Origin: Isoetes taiwanensis
Taxonomy: Eukaryota; Streptophyta; Lycopodiopsida; Isoetales; Isoetaceae
Assembly (NCBI GenBank): GCA_021234155.1
Contig: JAJEKV010000103.1
Coordinates: 3,100,001 to 3,164,000, forward strand
Length of the DNA: 64,000 bases
Direction: 5' to 3'
Position numbers and translations under genes: made by a program. Position 1 is the stretch's first letter. The number at the start of each line of letters is the position of its first letter. This document shows positions 10,741 through 23,899 of the stretch, one piece after another. The notes beneath the pieces are model-generated. The model was not told the origin of the DNA. It saw nothing but the letters and a program-made list of their open reading frames with translations, and did not search any database.

Positions 10741-13700
10741 AATTAATGTTGTCCTCAGCATTGGTGTTAGTTACAAATATAGGAAGAAATAGATTATGAA
10801 GGAAGGTAATTCCTTGTTTTTTCATAAGCAATATATATATACAAGTATTTGTACTATGAGGGAGTATACGAAACTGAATGTATGTACATAGGTTTCCCCG
10901 AAATCTATTAATATTCGCCAGGATAATGCGAGTATTCTTTAAGATTACACAAAGATTCACTTGAAAGCACACCTAGTGTGAAGGATATATTTTGATTCCT
11001 TTAAGATCCCCCTAGAAAAAATTGATAAAATATATCTCCACGTGCGAAGTTGAACGTACGTACGTGGGGAAAGACTTCCCAAGTCTCTATAAGGTTTCTA
11101 AGTTTATCAACATTCCATTAAGACTAGCCAATATTCTTTTAAGATTCTAACTACACCTATCTCTACATTTGGGTATATTGCTCATGCTTATGCTGCTGTA
11201 AAACCATGGCTGATCAATTTCAAATAGAATGGAACTGCAACAGTCTGTATTCAGACACAAGCTTCTGATCCTTGCTACCAACTGCCCATTCAGGCCCTAA
11301 CTTTGTCCACCAAAATTGAAGCTTGCACATCTTTCTTATAACTAGCAAGATGACAAGTTTTAGATTATTTTGCTACCATTGAATGACAGTGGACTTCAAA
11401 TAACACAAAGTACACTAGCCATAGCAATCACCATCCTTATTATATAGATCTCAGTTCTAGAGTCTACCACAAGCAACCCTAATCCATGTTGCTATAAGTA
11501 AGACCAACGCATTGTATTGAATGAAGCCGCCCACTTAACTTAAAATGACAACTAAGATTAACAGGTAGAAATATGTAGTACTTAATGAAATAGAAAAGCA
11601 TATCAGTATCAAAGAATGTAGTTGTTCTTGGCATCAAATTATCTTGATTGTTTTTATTGGATGGGCTTTAGCTCAGTTAAGTTGATTTCAATGTCTCCCT
11701 TATTAAGGAGCATAAGCGAAAAGTCTCGGAAGGGACAAAAGGTCCGTAAAAAACGAGCATCAATTCTATGCAAACGCAACCAAAAAGTTCATGGCACAAA
11801 TCGAGGCATTTAACTTTCAAAGAATGGTACACACCTCAGCAACTATTGGGATCCAGGTTAAATAAAGTTGATAAGCTGCATCCAGCTAAAAGAGGGCAGA
11901 TGCCACATACAAACTATCCATGTATAAGGGCTTAGACAACAACGTCTAGTGGTCTACAGCTGCAAGAACCATATAAATAGTCAAATGGATGTTTATTTAT
12001 CATGCAACCTCATTTAGAATATCTGCAAATACCTCAGATTAAGTATTGAAGATGGTTGTATCCTTGTGTAGATCAACTATAGCCATCCAAGATACATCTA
12101 GAAGGCAAAAGGCATGTAAATCTTAAGATGTTATGCATGTTGGGTAGTTAACACAAGTACAATCGTTGCAAGTGTATAGGATGAATATGACTTCATTCTT
12201 GCCATTCATTTGTAGCCATGTGTAAGGTCGAAGTCACACTAGATGTTAAAAAAAAAAAACACTCTGATTATCATAAATGTTCTAAATGTTTTTGAAGTTC
12301 TCTTATGAGATTTTGCTTTATTAATTTATGATTTTTTGGATGTTAATGGGAGAACGATAAACCAAGGTTAGTGTAAAAGAAAATTGCTTATAACTTTCTG
12401 TTAATTGCACGTGAACAATAAAGGTCTTTGGGAATCCTTTTAAGCTACGGTTATTACACCCCAAGATTATATTTGGAAAGTTAAAAACTTACTTCTCGAG
12501 GAATAGGCTTTCTTATCAAGTTGCCTTCAATATTTAACAATCATGTCATAGATAATTAATTTATGAAACTTGAGTCTATTTAGTTTCTGCATCCACTATG
12601 CCAACATCATCTTGTACCTTTATCTTTTATATGGCATGGGCATAATGTTGTTGTATTGGCTAATTAAATTGTTGCTTGTGTGAAATGGTTGCACATAGAT
12701 AGCATTTGTGAATACTTGATCATGGTGGTTTGAGATTGATAATTTCTAGGATATGTTTTAGGATAGGCAAGGCTTAGTAATAAAATAGTAATTCTCTCAA
12801 AATAAACTTGCAACTTTCGCCAAAAAGCCAAATTTGATGTGATAACTTTTCAAAATAGTACCTTTTACTAAAAAGTTTAAGTTGCCCAGGAATTTTCGAA
12901 ATACAACAGGTCGTCTTAGAATACCACTTTCGAAAATAGCAAAATTTGCCAAAATGCAAGTTCCATATATCACTTGGGCTCGAACTGTGCACCAGCTCAA
13001 ACTTACATTGCAAAAGTATATCAAATTCTTGTGCGTAGTATTATTCCTAGGGCTTGCATTCTAACAATCAGTGCATGCCTGATTTTCTTTTTTTTTTTTT
13101 ACATCTCTTAACGTCTCTAATAAGAATGGTGTAACACAGTGCTCAATGCCAATGTTGAGGCCTATATACTATGGAATCTAGATTCGCAGTTAGTTTAGCT
13201 TCCTTAGATTTGACCAAGATTCTTTGCATTGTTAGATTTCCTTAGATTTCACCAAGATCTACACGAGATGCATGGAGAAATCTTAGCTGAACCTGCCTCT
13301 GCACAATAAGGTAAATCTGCTAGCTTTAACGGCTCCTTGTAACCTTTTGTCAGAAGAGGGTTAAGTCACATAAACGACAGTCGACTCAAAAGCCACATAA
13401 ACGTCAGTCGACTCAAAATCCCTCCTCTGGAAAATAGGCTTACATTATTACTCGGACACTTCATAGGCTCACAATAAAGGCTTAGAAAATATAGAGCCTG
13501 AAGTGAACTGTTGTCTTCCTGCATTGATATCATTGTGTACTTCATATTTACATGAAGTGCTTGAGGCTGCAGATGACAGCAAGCATGATTGAACCTGGGT
13601 AGTCCATTAACACAACGACCATATAAGAGCATATGGGAAGAGCATCATATATTTGAAAAGCTAGAAACACTCTTAATGCAATGAAGAAGGGCATAAACAT

Positions 13701-14600
13701 GAATAACTTTGTGCATAAACGGGAGCAACACAACTCCAAATGTTGGCGTGTTACTTCTTGCCCAAGGACGTTAAAGATGCCTGCTACAAAATTCAACGGA
13801 GAACCGTTGTGTGCCGCAAGCCTGAATTTTGTGCAGGTGCTACAGAGTTAAACACACCAAAGTCTTAAGGAAAAACACGCCTAAAAGGGATAAAAGAATG
13901 CTCTGTACTATATTGATGGCCCTTCTCTACTAACCAAGAGTGGGAAAACAATAAAGCAGAAAAGAAAGGTCAAAGCAACGAAGATTAGTCATTGTTACTA
14001 GAATGAGTAGTTTACTAATAAAGCTTCTGAAGGTGCAATGCAACAAAAAATCTTGACACCAAGAACGAATAGTTCATCATGTAACAAAAATAGAGTCTGG
14101 ATGCAGTAGGACACTTGAAGCTGGAAATGTGCATCCCTCTAACGGGTTTAAGGAAATGATTCACAGAGACCAAATTACCAGCAATAGTCTCCAGATGATA
14201 GAAGGCATTGCATTGTTTGCATGATGGGCTCTATCAAGATGAGGTGATGATCCCGATCAGAATTATTGCCTGTAGGGCCAGAACTAAAATGCCTTTTGCC
14301 TTGATGCAGGAGCACTATTAATTATAAGGATAGCACATGACCTGACTTCCTGCCTAAGAACCAAGCATGCCGTTATGATCTTTTGAACTTCAAATTTCCA
14401 TGGACTCAGCTATGCACTTAGACAACTTGGAATAGGAATCATGTGCATGAGAATTTCCTGTATGACCATGCATGCACAGGAAGGAGAGTTTGTGCCCAGA
14501 AAAGATCAGTTGGAATTTGGAAGAAGACGAGAGGCTTAAGCAATTGACAATGTTATGCTAGAAAAATTTGCATGATTGCCATACTTAACTATTATAAATA
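10741..14600. other. Internal non-coding region of the giant retrotransposon
   Basis: AT-rich sequence without a recognisable gene on either strand. It includes a 27-bp direct repeat at 13367-13419 and A/T homopolymers at about 12248 and 13089. Its position between pol and the polypurine tract makes it 3' non-coding sequence of the element or an unmarked insertion. Confidence 0.5.
13367..13419. repeat. 27-bp tandem repeat, two copies
   Basis: CACATAAACGACAGTCGACT and its near-identical copy (ACGTCAG instead of ACGACAG) start at 13367 and 13394. Confidence 0.75.
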
Positions 14601-14618
14601 AATGACCATTTACTTTCT

Positions 14619-16077
14619 CTAGGCATTTGGCATACATGATGTTGTCTTGGGGGCATGACCAAGATTTCTTTTGATGAGCTCCTCAATTATCTTTGGCAGC
14701 CTAGAAGGATCTACAACACCTTCTGCATAAATTACCGTTTTCCCTCCAATATCAACGAGTGTCACATTCACCTGGCTGGAAAGCAAGATAAGGAGTCCAT
14801 ATAATCCAAACAGCGATACATTGTTATTTAGAGGAGACACAAAACTCACCTCAAAACGTATAGCAGTGCTTGCACTTATACCTGTCTGCACCTGCATGTA
14901 AGAATTCATGTGTAAACAATTTCGAGCAATTAGAAGCCTATTCATTTTCCCCTTGAATTTACAATAGAAGTAAACTACCTGTGTGATGGGCAAGCAACTT
15001 GAATATTGCAGCTGGTCCAAACATCCACAGGGCAAATAGTTGTGAACGTGGTTGTAAATGGCACCACTTAGACAATCTGTTATGCCTTGTAATTGTTCGG
15101 ACAGAAAATCTGGGATAAAACCTGGTCGAGCAATCAGATCCAGTTGGGCCACTTCTTGTGTTAAACCTGTGAAATCCCAAACGCAACCCAATTCAAGTCC
15201 GCTGTTGCACCTGCAAATGAAGAACTATCTTTAAATGGAAGACCAGTGACCCCATGGCCGCTACTGCTAAAAAATGCGGCAATGATTCCTATCTGCAGTA
15301 AGTGGCGGGTTATAGAGGGCCCAGAAAATTGCACCTCTTTGAAAACATTATTGCTTACCAAGCTGCCACTGATTATGAAAAAAAGAGCACTTAACTAAGA
15401 AAGGTGCTACTTACTTAAGAGCGCCAACTCTTGGATGCAGACAAATGACAGACCAGTAGCAGCCCAGTTGGATTTAATCACATAAATAGTTGGCACCAAA
15501 ATACTACACTGGCACAAATTTCTTTAAAATGAATGCTCCCTAGCAAAAATTGGCAATTGTCAAGCAATTTCTACAGCCAAAACAATCACATTAAACAAAT
15601 AACGCAGCAATAGGACACTCCACCGAGAGTCTCTGTAGTGGAAGCATATGCATTTGACATTTATTAAGTCATTTTTAAAGCATAAAGGCGAACATAAGAA
15701 CCTCGAAGACAACGAGTCCTGGCCAAGCAGACTTGAACTATCTGTATAAAAAGGGGGAATCGTCTGGAGTAGAAAACATGGCTGCTCAAAAATTGACCCA
15801 ATGTTTAAGGCTATTTCTTTGCAAATAACATGTTATGATGCTAACTATAACTTCCAGAAATCGTGATTCCAAATGAAGAAGCAATGACAAAGCTACCTGC
15901 CACACCAAACAGATCCGGATATATATGGTATCGATCTGCTCTGTGGATGCGAATCTTGCGTACCTGATATGGGCGTCCACTTTTTATCAGAAAATGTTCT
16001 GGGGTTCCTCCAAATCGGCTCCAAAGCACCCTTTTTGGAAGATCCATATTATACAGGCAAATCATAGAGGCGGCCAT
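14619..16077 (-). pseudogene. Fragment of an intron-containing gene, product not recognised
   Basis: The minus strand shows exon-like stretches separated by good splice signals. One ends SGRPYQ with donor CAG|GTACGC (about 15963-16077). One ends GISQ with donor CACAG|GTTTAAC (about 15170-15361). One ends SCLPITQ with CAG|GTAGTT near 14985. A short exon starts VQTGISASTAIRFE and ends with GAG|GTGAGT. A last exon reads VNVTLVDIGGKTVIYAEG to a stop at 14619. The pieces are not proven to belong to one gene. I do not recognise the protein. The introns mean this was not copied in from a mature mRNA, so it probably entered as DNA, for example inside a gene-capturing transposon. It sits between pol and the 3' LTR of the giant element. 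Confidence 0.45.
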
Positions 16078-16520
16078 ACTGGCGCCAAAAAAAACTCGTG
16101 GGCAGAGCTCCCCAAAATACAGAGTCGAAAATTTTCTTGTATTTTATCTGTATCTTCTGGCGATCATTCTTATGCAGAAAAACCCTTGAGCTTCCTCTCG
16201 GCATATACTCTGTTATTGTGCGAAATACAGTCACCCCACATGCATAGAAGCCCCTCGTAAACCGATGGCAGAGCCTGTGTTGGGTATGAAAACCCGACAT
16301 GTAGATGATAGTGGATATGGATCTGTACCCTTCGTAGCAACTGTTTTCCAACAAATCTGGAAAGCTTTGCTATTACTGCCGCAGAGTGCTCCTATTCGAT
16401 CAATAACCAAGAGCATATCTGTATCAGAGCAAGAAAAAAATTAGATGTCTGCACTGCAGTAACAACCTAGATTTGCAAATCTCTATTAACGCATAGGAAT
16501 GAAACGGAAAAGCCTTCAAA

Positions 16521-16951
16521 CTAAGCCTCCGCATTTTTTACTGTTGTGCCAAAAAAAGCCTCAGCAATGTCTTTCATCTTGGTTAGAACCATTGAAGATA
16601 TTTCTTCAGCAGCAAACTGCTTCTCCTCGCCCTTGTACTGCACAATAATCATGGGCTTGTCACCTGGTCCGGGAATAACCTTGAATGGCCAGGGCTTATT
16701 GTCGCTCTGAACAGAGGTATCAGAGAACCGCCTTCCAATCAAACGCTTGGCATCGAAAACGGTGTTAATGGGGTTCCTGGCTGCATCTCCGATAAGACGT
16801 TCGGTATCAGTAAAGGCCACATAGGAAGGAGTGGTCCTGTTACCCTTGTCATTTGCGATGATCTCAACACGATCATGCTGCCAAACTCCGACGCAAGAAT
16901 AGGTAGTACAAGATCGATACCAATGGCAGGGCCTTCACCCTTTCCGGCCAT
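16521..16951 (-). pseudogene. Cytosolic Hsp70 (HSC70-type) N-terminal fragment
   Basis: The reading starts [14 protein letters not shown], the hallmark start of plant cytosolic Hsp70. It continues with [45 protein letters not shown] and [19 protein letters not shown] 1-nt deletion just after GIDL destroys the phosphate-binding loop and shifts the frame until about codon 38. Five residues before NPINTV are missing, and a stop follows NAEA, leaving about 140 of the usual 650 residues. The stretch around [12 protein letters not shown], where many plant Hsp70 genes have an intron, is continuous. A T-rich tract ending TTAG lies just upstream and resembles a splice acceptor. It is a dead fragment inside the giant retrotransposon. 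Confidence 0.9.
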
Positions 16952-17275
16952 CTCCAAGATCTAAGAAAAAAAAACGGATTTTTGACAACGGGTTTCATCT
17001 GTATACACAACCACAAACCCAATGCAGTACCCGCAGCCTGGGTAATGTCTTATGCCGGGAATGATAAGCAAAGAAACGGAAGCCGTAGGCGTAGACTGCT
17101 GAGAGAACATAAATTTTCACCCATTTGCATTTGGGGATTACTTACCAAACGACGTGGGAAGCCCAGAGATCTTAGAATGCGAAGAAAAGGATGAAAATAC
17201 CACTGTCGGCCATGAGATGAGTCTAAAATGCAGAAGAAAAAATCTTTATGCCACGTCATAGAAGACCATTAGGAA

Positions 17276-17575
17276 TCGTCATCATTAAAAGCTTTTAAAA
17301 AAAATGAAAAAAAAAAAGACATATGGCATGGCGCCACCTCACAATGGCATTTAATTCATTCTCTTTATCAATGGTCTAGATTAATTCCTCTAAATCGGCC
17401 CCAAAAAATGGAAAAGCCATTAAAATCAAAAGCCCCCAATTCTAACATTCAACCTCAAATAAATTAAAAGCCCCAAATATAGGATTATATAAACTGGGGG
17501 CTTTTGTAGCGTGGGATCCCGAGATCGAGATGGATGGGCCGAGAGATCAAAATGTCTACACACATCTACACACTA
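17276..17575. other. Promoter-like segment with repeated GGGCTTTT blocks
   Basis: Blocks of AAAGCCCC / GGGGCTTTT surround TTATATAAAC and are followed by GATGGGCCGAGAGATC and AAATGTCT. Similar wording recurs near 22995-23290 (GCCACCTCA, GCATTTAAT, GGGCTTTTTATC) and at the left end of the Harbinger element (GATGGGCCGAGAGAC, AAATGTCTC at about 37395). This suggests a shared transposon terminus or captured promoter. No boundary is provable. Confidence 0.4.
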
Positions 17576-17919
17576 AATATAATTGTATATATACAAGTTT
17601 TTTGTACTATCGATGGGATAAAATAAAATGGGATGAAAGCGAAAATGTATAGCTAGTTTGAATCATACATGTACCCATCTTTCTAAGATAAAGATTACAC
17701 TCAAACAATGAAAATCAAGTAAGAAGTTAAAATCCACACAAAATCGATAATTTTGCATTTAGCAAGAATGTTAGAAATTAAAGATTGTATCCTATTGGCT
17801 CGAGAAATAAAAAATCAAGCTAAATTTAGATTAAACCGGAGTCGTATCATCAAGCTAAAAAATTTAGATAACCATCATGATTTGATTATATTCTCAAAGC
17901 TTTTAAAAAATATTCATTC

Positions 17920-18270
17920 AAATTCCCTTAGATTCCCAAAGATTCTCTTGAGATTGCTCTAGATTCTCTAAGATCCTATGAAGATTCCCTTAGATTTTAC
18001 ATGATTCTTTTAGATTCTCAAAGATTTTATGAAGATTCCTTGGATTCCCTTAAATTCTCAAAGATTCTCTCGTGGTTCCCATGGATTCCCTAAGATCCTC
18101 TAGATTCCTCAACATTCTTTGTATTATTTATTTAATGTTATCCTTAACTAGTTTCTCTAGATTCTCCAAGATTTCTTAACGTTCCACCAAATCATTGCAA
18201 GATTAATTGAGATTCTATCAAAATTCCTTGAGATTTTCCAATTTCCCTATGCAAATGATGTGGAGTTAAG
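17920..18270. repeat. Degenerate minisatellite of AGATTCYCT-type units
   Basis: About 25 loose copies of a 10-13-bp unit around AGATTC (variants AGATTCTC, AGATTCCC, AGATTTTA) run head to tail. Strongly T/C-rich on this strand, with no coding frame. Confidence 0.7.
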
Positions 18271-20200
18271 ATAATTTAGAATATTGACATCAAGTTCCGA
18301 TGTTGAGACTCCATAATAACTTCATAACATCTAGACATCCCTCATTCCCTCTAGGGTTCTCAAAATTCCCTAGAGGCGTAAATGTGTTGCATGTTACGAA
18401 GTTCTAGAAGTATAATCAAGCTTAAATGGGTTGGGATGGTGAAAGAAGAGTTGAGGTAAAATTTGAAGACATCAAAGTCAAAGTCAACATTTAATTTGTA
18501 GAAGGTAAGCGCTATGACAATTCTATGGTTCTATAAGGATACATAGAACTATAGAGAGTAAGGACATTGCAAATGTATTTTGTCACTTCAACCTAGCAAC
18601 AAATCGGCATCAAACAAACTAAAAGCGAAAATGAATGCGAACCAATAACCAAAACATAGAAGACTATCAACTCAAATTGACCCTCATACAACCAAGAAAT
18701 GAGCACATCTAAACTAGTTATCAAAATGCATAGGCTAGACACGCAAAGTGAAGCCCAATGGCAAAGTGGCTTCATGGAGCAACAATAACATTACGACAAT
18801 CCTTAATGTGTTGCTGTTTGTTTTGACATATCATGGATAAGCAAGCCAATTATAGCGGGGAACTAGCTTATTTGCACCAAATACATTCTTGGAGGATAAC
18901 ATTACAGAAGTCATTAATCATGCACACATAAACAATCTAAGACCCACTGGCGAATGTAGTTTCCAAAAGGGCTCATTGTGTATTTACATTGAAGATCTTG
19001 TGCCTAAGTGTGGTCCTTGTAACCATGGAGGACCAGTTTTTTTGGACACGTAAGTGCATGCATTGTATAAGCACTCTATGTTTCCTATCTTTCTTGACCA
19101 TTCCTCGTGTTGCTTGGAGGCATAACATTCATCATTATTTATGTTTTTTTTTAACTTGATACATTGAGACAATCAAGGGAGGATATTTCATTGAGTATAG
19201 AAATTGGTTTATTTCCCAAAGGCGGTTCGGTAGGGTGGTCACGGGTGATTTTGTAAAAGCTTTTCTAGTGACACGTGAAATTGTTATGACATGGCGGGAG
19301 CTACATTCACAATTGTTGTCCCATCATTGCAACTCCTTAGATTCAATACCTTTTTGGCACGGAAAAAGGATTCCTCCTATCTTTGTTTTGGAGAGCTTGA
19401 GAAAGTGGTCTATCAAATGTTTCAAGAGGTAACTTTTGTATGGAACATTATGATAGTATCGAGGAGAAGATGAAACATGATAATGAAAATGATGATTGAA
19501 GAGTAAAATTGAAGTGTTTTTTTTCGGAGATTACGCTCTCAAAACAGTTATACTCTAATAATATGGAATAATATTCTCGTGAGCCAATCAAATAAAGTGG
19601 AAATTCATGCGAGAGATGGCAGCAAAAGAATAGTTAGAAGTTACATCATCATCACAAAGAGATGTACAAAAATTTCAAAAGCCATATCCTTTCCAACCTT
19701 ACATTTACTTTTCTAGAATTGAAACCGTTTTACGGTGACAAACAAACAATCTCTCTAGAGTGCCATATTCAAGCAACGTCTCTCCTGTATGCCCTCAAAA
19801 TACAAATGAACAACTCATCAGATCTCAACACACCTTGAAGCCCAAAGACGGAGGTTCCGTTTGGCAATGTAAAGCTTGTACTACGGCTATTAAACCAACC
19901 AAATCTTGGGGGCTGCTATGGCATGGAGATCGTGTGTTTAAATTCTTTGCTCGTTCGGATCTAAATCTACATCTTAAAGTTTTCTTGTTGCACAACTCAA
20001 TGGCAACCAATCCACAACTTTACGATTTCATAGTTTTCTTATTCGGCAAGCACAAACTATGTAGTTAGTATTGTTATAAATTTGGGATCGGCTTTGGCTT
20101 TTGTTATCTAGGTAGCAAGATATAAAAGTAACTAATTCAAGTTTGTCACATGAGCACCAAAAAACAATGCACATGTAAGGAAAAAAATGAAAATATCCAA
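18271..20200. other. Internal sequence of the giant retrotransposon, unassigned
   Basis: Short ORFs on both strands match nothing I recognise. No repeats of note. Confidence 0.4.
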
Positions 20201-20201
20201 A

Positions 20202-20480
20202 TTAGTACCTGGATTCTAGTCTAGTCTCGAAAAGCGCAGCCCCTTTCTCAAGGTAAGATTGACACAACTTGTTTTCTGCATCACATTCACAATCACGTAG
20301 CTTTCTCCTTATTCCAGCGAGCATGCTCTGTGAATGCAAGATTGGGTGGTTTGTTACACTTTCAACCTGTTTTTTTTGCAAAAGTTCAGAGCAACGATTT
20401 CTCAAATTTCATTTCCGAAAAATCGAGATTCTTACCTGGCAAGCCATACTCTGCGAAGACATAAAGGCCAGCAAGCTCTG
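20202..20480 (-). pseudogene. Two-exon gene fragment, product not recognised
   Basis: On the minus strand an exon ending MSSQSMACQ has a good donor (CCAG|GTAAGA). It is followed after about 60 bases by an acceptor (AAACAG|GTTGAA) and an exon reading VESVTNHPILHSQSML, then GIRRKLRDCE and LCQSYLEKGAALFETRLESR. The phases agree. The pieces look like real coding sequence, but the family is not apparent. The intron is unusually short for a plant. Confidence 0.4.
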
Positions 20481-20819
20481 CCCTAGCCACTAGCCTTCAA
20501 AGCATTCTAGGCAAAATCACTACATTCTGTATTTCTCTATTCTTGCACAATAGTCACATAACTTCTAGATTAATTACAAAGGATCCAGACGAAAAAAGAC
20601 GAAATAATATAGGCAAGCAAGACTCTTATTCCACAGTTTCATACTGATAGATTAAAATGAATCCCATATTCCTCAAAACAGCAAGCACAATCTGCTTGAA
20701 GTATTTGGGCAAGAGCATCAATCACTATCATAAGGGGGTGGGAGCAAAATTCCACCAAAATCACAATTCTCACCAAAAGTCGCGACCTACTCGGCCCTAG
20801 ACATCTAGCTGTTCGAAAT

Positions 20820-21780
20820 CATACTATTTGAGGCAGAAACATTAATAAGCCTAAAGCTGCCGAACCTAATGAGGCATCCATGTATTTCTGAGAGCTGATA
20901 TCCTGTCTCAACTAATGTCTAGACAACCAGAAAGATTAACTAGGCATCTTGTATTTTCAGAGTTGGCATCCTGGTCTGAATAATATCTAAATAATACAGC
21001 ATCTACTTCAAGGGTCATCACATGGAAACACGTGCACAGTTTAAAACACCCAACAAATGAGGATCAAGAAGCAAAACACAATAGAAAGTAATGGACAAAT
21101 GTAGAGCTTAACCTAGTATTTGAAAAAGAACATAGCCCAATCATTAACGGACATATCTAGAGCTTAATGTATTACTTACAAATGAACACAGCCCAACCAG
21201 CACCTGGATTCCACGTTGGTTTGAAAGCACACAGATTCCCTCTGGAATCAAGATTAAGAGTGCATGTAGTTCCTTCTGTCTGCATGCAGCCACGTCAACC
21301 ATTAGATTAGCTACACAACAGCAAGGTAAATAGAACAGGTAATTACAACTAGCCATCAAAACTTTCAGAGTTGCCATGCTGGCCTGACTAATGTCTAGAT
21401 AATACACGGTTTGTAACACCCAACAAATGTGAATCAAGCAGCAAAACACAATACAAACTAACGGACATATCAAGAGTTTAATCTACTATATAGAAATGAA
21501 CGTAGCCCAACCACTAACGGACACATCTACAGCTTAATCTATTATTTAAATATAAAACACATTAGCGGCAAAGACTGGATTCCACGTTGGTACAAAAGCA
21601 CACAACTTCCCTCTGGATGCAAGAGTAAGAGTGCCTGTAGTTCTCTCTTTCTGTCGGCATGGCAGCCACGTAAACAACTAGATTAGACACATAGGAGCAA
21701 GGTAAATAAGACAGGAAATAAACTACAACTGGCCAACAAAACTTTCAAAACTCTCTTATTCCATCCTATACTACAATAAC
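20820..21780. repeat. Diverged tandem duplication, period about 365 bp
   Basis: Segments at about 21120-21300 and 21480-21670 repeat in the same order: AGCCCAA(C/T)CA, an ACGGACA block, TGGATTCCACGTTGGT, AAAGCACACA and CCCTCTGGA. Partial third copies of the flank CTAATGTCTAGA occur near 20910 and 21390. One copy contains an exon-like minus-strand frame bounded by GCAG| and |GTGCTG, reading NLDSRGNLCAFKPTWNP. This may be captured coding sequence. Confidence 0.55.
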
Positions 21781-23131
21781 CTTTTCAACCCCATATCCCT
21801 TGGTACATACTCTGAAAGAAAACACATATATAACTTGGGACACCAAACAGCTGGAACAATCAACACAAAATATCAGGGAAGGAGCAAAATACAATGGGGA
21901 CTAAGGCATAAATTCAGATGCTAATTCATAATCTATAGCTACTATCAAACCACACAGATTTCGTCTACAGGTTAGCTTAATATTGTCTATATTTCTCTGT
22001 TCCTACACAAAGAAGGCATCAGAATTATCCACCAAGGAGATTGTGAATGCACAAGAGCTAGACAAATCCCATACCGATAAATTCATTGAAGCCCCACATT
22101 TCTGTGAATGCACAAGAGCTAGCAGCAGTGAAAGGCAAAAATGGAGTTGATCAGAAGCTTGCAGGGATAAATCCGGCACGATAGAATGAAGGTAACAGAC
22201 TCACGTTATGTTCTAGCTTGAAACCGGATGAAGATGGCCCCAAAGCGACACGCAATCATGAAGGATAACCGTAATATCGTGCAATGGAGGTAATGAATGG
22301 AAAGAAACAGAGGCAAAAACACTTATAGATGTATTTTTCGCGTTAGGTAAGCCAAGAATGCTCATTTTTAGGTTTGGAGAAGCAGGAGCTGTATGGAATC
22401 ATGTCTCCTTAAAAACCTTGAGGCAACCTCAATACTGAACTCGTAGGAGCTGAGAACACGACCTACTGGCTCCAGCATGTTTGTTATAACAGATAAAATC
22501 CCTTTCGGGAGTTTAGAAACCAGCATTCGCACACAAAGCTGTGTAACATCTGCTCACAACGGGATTCAGAGTCAGAATCATTTTGAAGGTCGGAAATCGG
22601 ATCTCATTCGCCTCTGGCGCCAACAAGTAATAAGTACATTAGAACGATGAAATATTATTTTAATCTTTTTGCCATACGTAACAAAAAAACAACTTCGATA
22701 CCAGTTCGTCGACCGCAGCAGTTACCCCAGAACCGCCATAGCTGCATCAAACTGGATGGAGGCAGGGGACGGATCTGGAACTGGACGAAGGGGGTTTCAA
22801 CGTGGGCCGTCCAGATCTGGAAAATGAGAAGCCCTGTCCGCCATAGCCGGACAGATCTGCCCCCTAGTCCAGTTCGAAAAAATGCCGCTCGGATTGCCTT
22901 CCAAATATTTCCTTGCAAGTTTTTTATTTTTTCGAAGCCTAACATTCACTGAAAGCCCTTAGATTTATTAGAATTAATTAATATAGGCAATTAAAATCGT
23001 GCCACCTCATAACTTAGCATTTAATGCATCTAGATAGAATTTAATTTTAATGACTTTCTGACCAACGGCAGAGATTAAACCCCTAAATCCAACGGCCGAC
23101 ATCCAAAGCCCTAAATAAGAGGGCTTTTTAT
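21781..23131. other. Internal sequence of the giant retrotransposon, unassigned
   Basis: No convincing gene. A short direct repeat (TGAATGCACAAGAGCTAG) occurs near 22043 and 22105. The segment from about 22990 resembles the promoter-like block at 17276-17575. Confidence 0.4.
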
Positions 23132-23286
23132 CTGGGCCGTCGATCTCGCACATTCGACGGCCCAGAAGGCGACACCTCAATCTCTACCAAAAGGGGGTTG
23201 CTTGGGGTGATTCGAGGTGTCACCTTTTGGACCGTCCATCTCAGAGATGGACGGCCGAGATCAATCTCTACCAACATGTTGGTAGA
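23132..23286. repeat. Cluster of four perfect palindromes
   Basis: Arms CTGGGCCGTCGA / TCGACGGCCCAG (23132-23165), GACACCTC / GAGGTGTC (23171-23221), CCGTCCATCTC / GAGATGGACGG (23232-23254) and the 20-bp palindrome TCTACCAACATGTTGGTAGA (23267-23286) lie within 155 bases. They could fold into a string of hairpins, or be the terminus of a foldback or MITE-like element just downstream of pol. Confidence 0.8.
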
Positions 23287-23899
23287 GCTCATATAATTGT
23301 ATATATATGAGTGATAAGAGATATGTATGCAAAACTTTAAAGTTTGAAAAAGAACAGTTCAAGCACCGAGGTACATTTCACATGATTATCATAATCAAAA
23401 AGTTCAAGGACCGAAGTCCAATACCAACATCAATGGAACAATAAACAAAACATGTAGGCAAAATAAAACTGAAGAGTTCGGGTCATCAGTAACCCTCTAG
23501 CATGGAAATTGGCACGACTGCCATTGGCTTTGCACATGTCAGTATATCAGTACATATGATGAAATTGTGGTTGAAGGGACCACCCCCTTATAATAATTAA
23601 AAGAAAAATACTATCCAGCAGGGAACCTATCATGTCTATGGTTTGCAGTTCCTTGCAGCATAGGGATTGGTGAAGTTCCCATTGTAGCCAAAAGGAAGGC
23701 GGGCTATCAACTATATGCTCTGCAACAAGTCGTGGTCAGGTCACTATTGACGGTACACCACGTCCTAGAGAAGACAAAGTGATCTCATCATCGGTAACCT
23801 GTTATTATTTACGATGCATCTACCCCTCTAAGGCGCTACTCCTGGCAGTCAAGCTTCTAAGCTTACCGCCAGTTGCGGGGTTGATAGCATCGTTGATGG

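Noticed and set aside
14959-15186. Rhomboid-like wording (FALWMFGPAAIF) in another frame of the same segment
   Set aside because: No catalytic GxS or His motif and no upstream match. The competing frame has consistent splice signals.
14619-15191. A single 190-residue minus-strand protein
   Set aside because: The frame reads through at least two introns with clear GT and AG signals, so the long ORF is accidental. Only the exon parts look coding.
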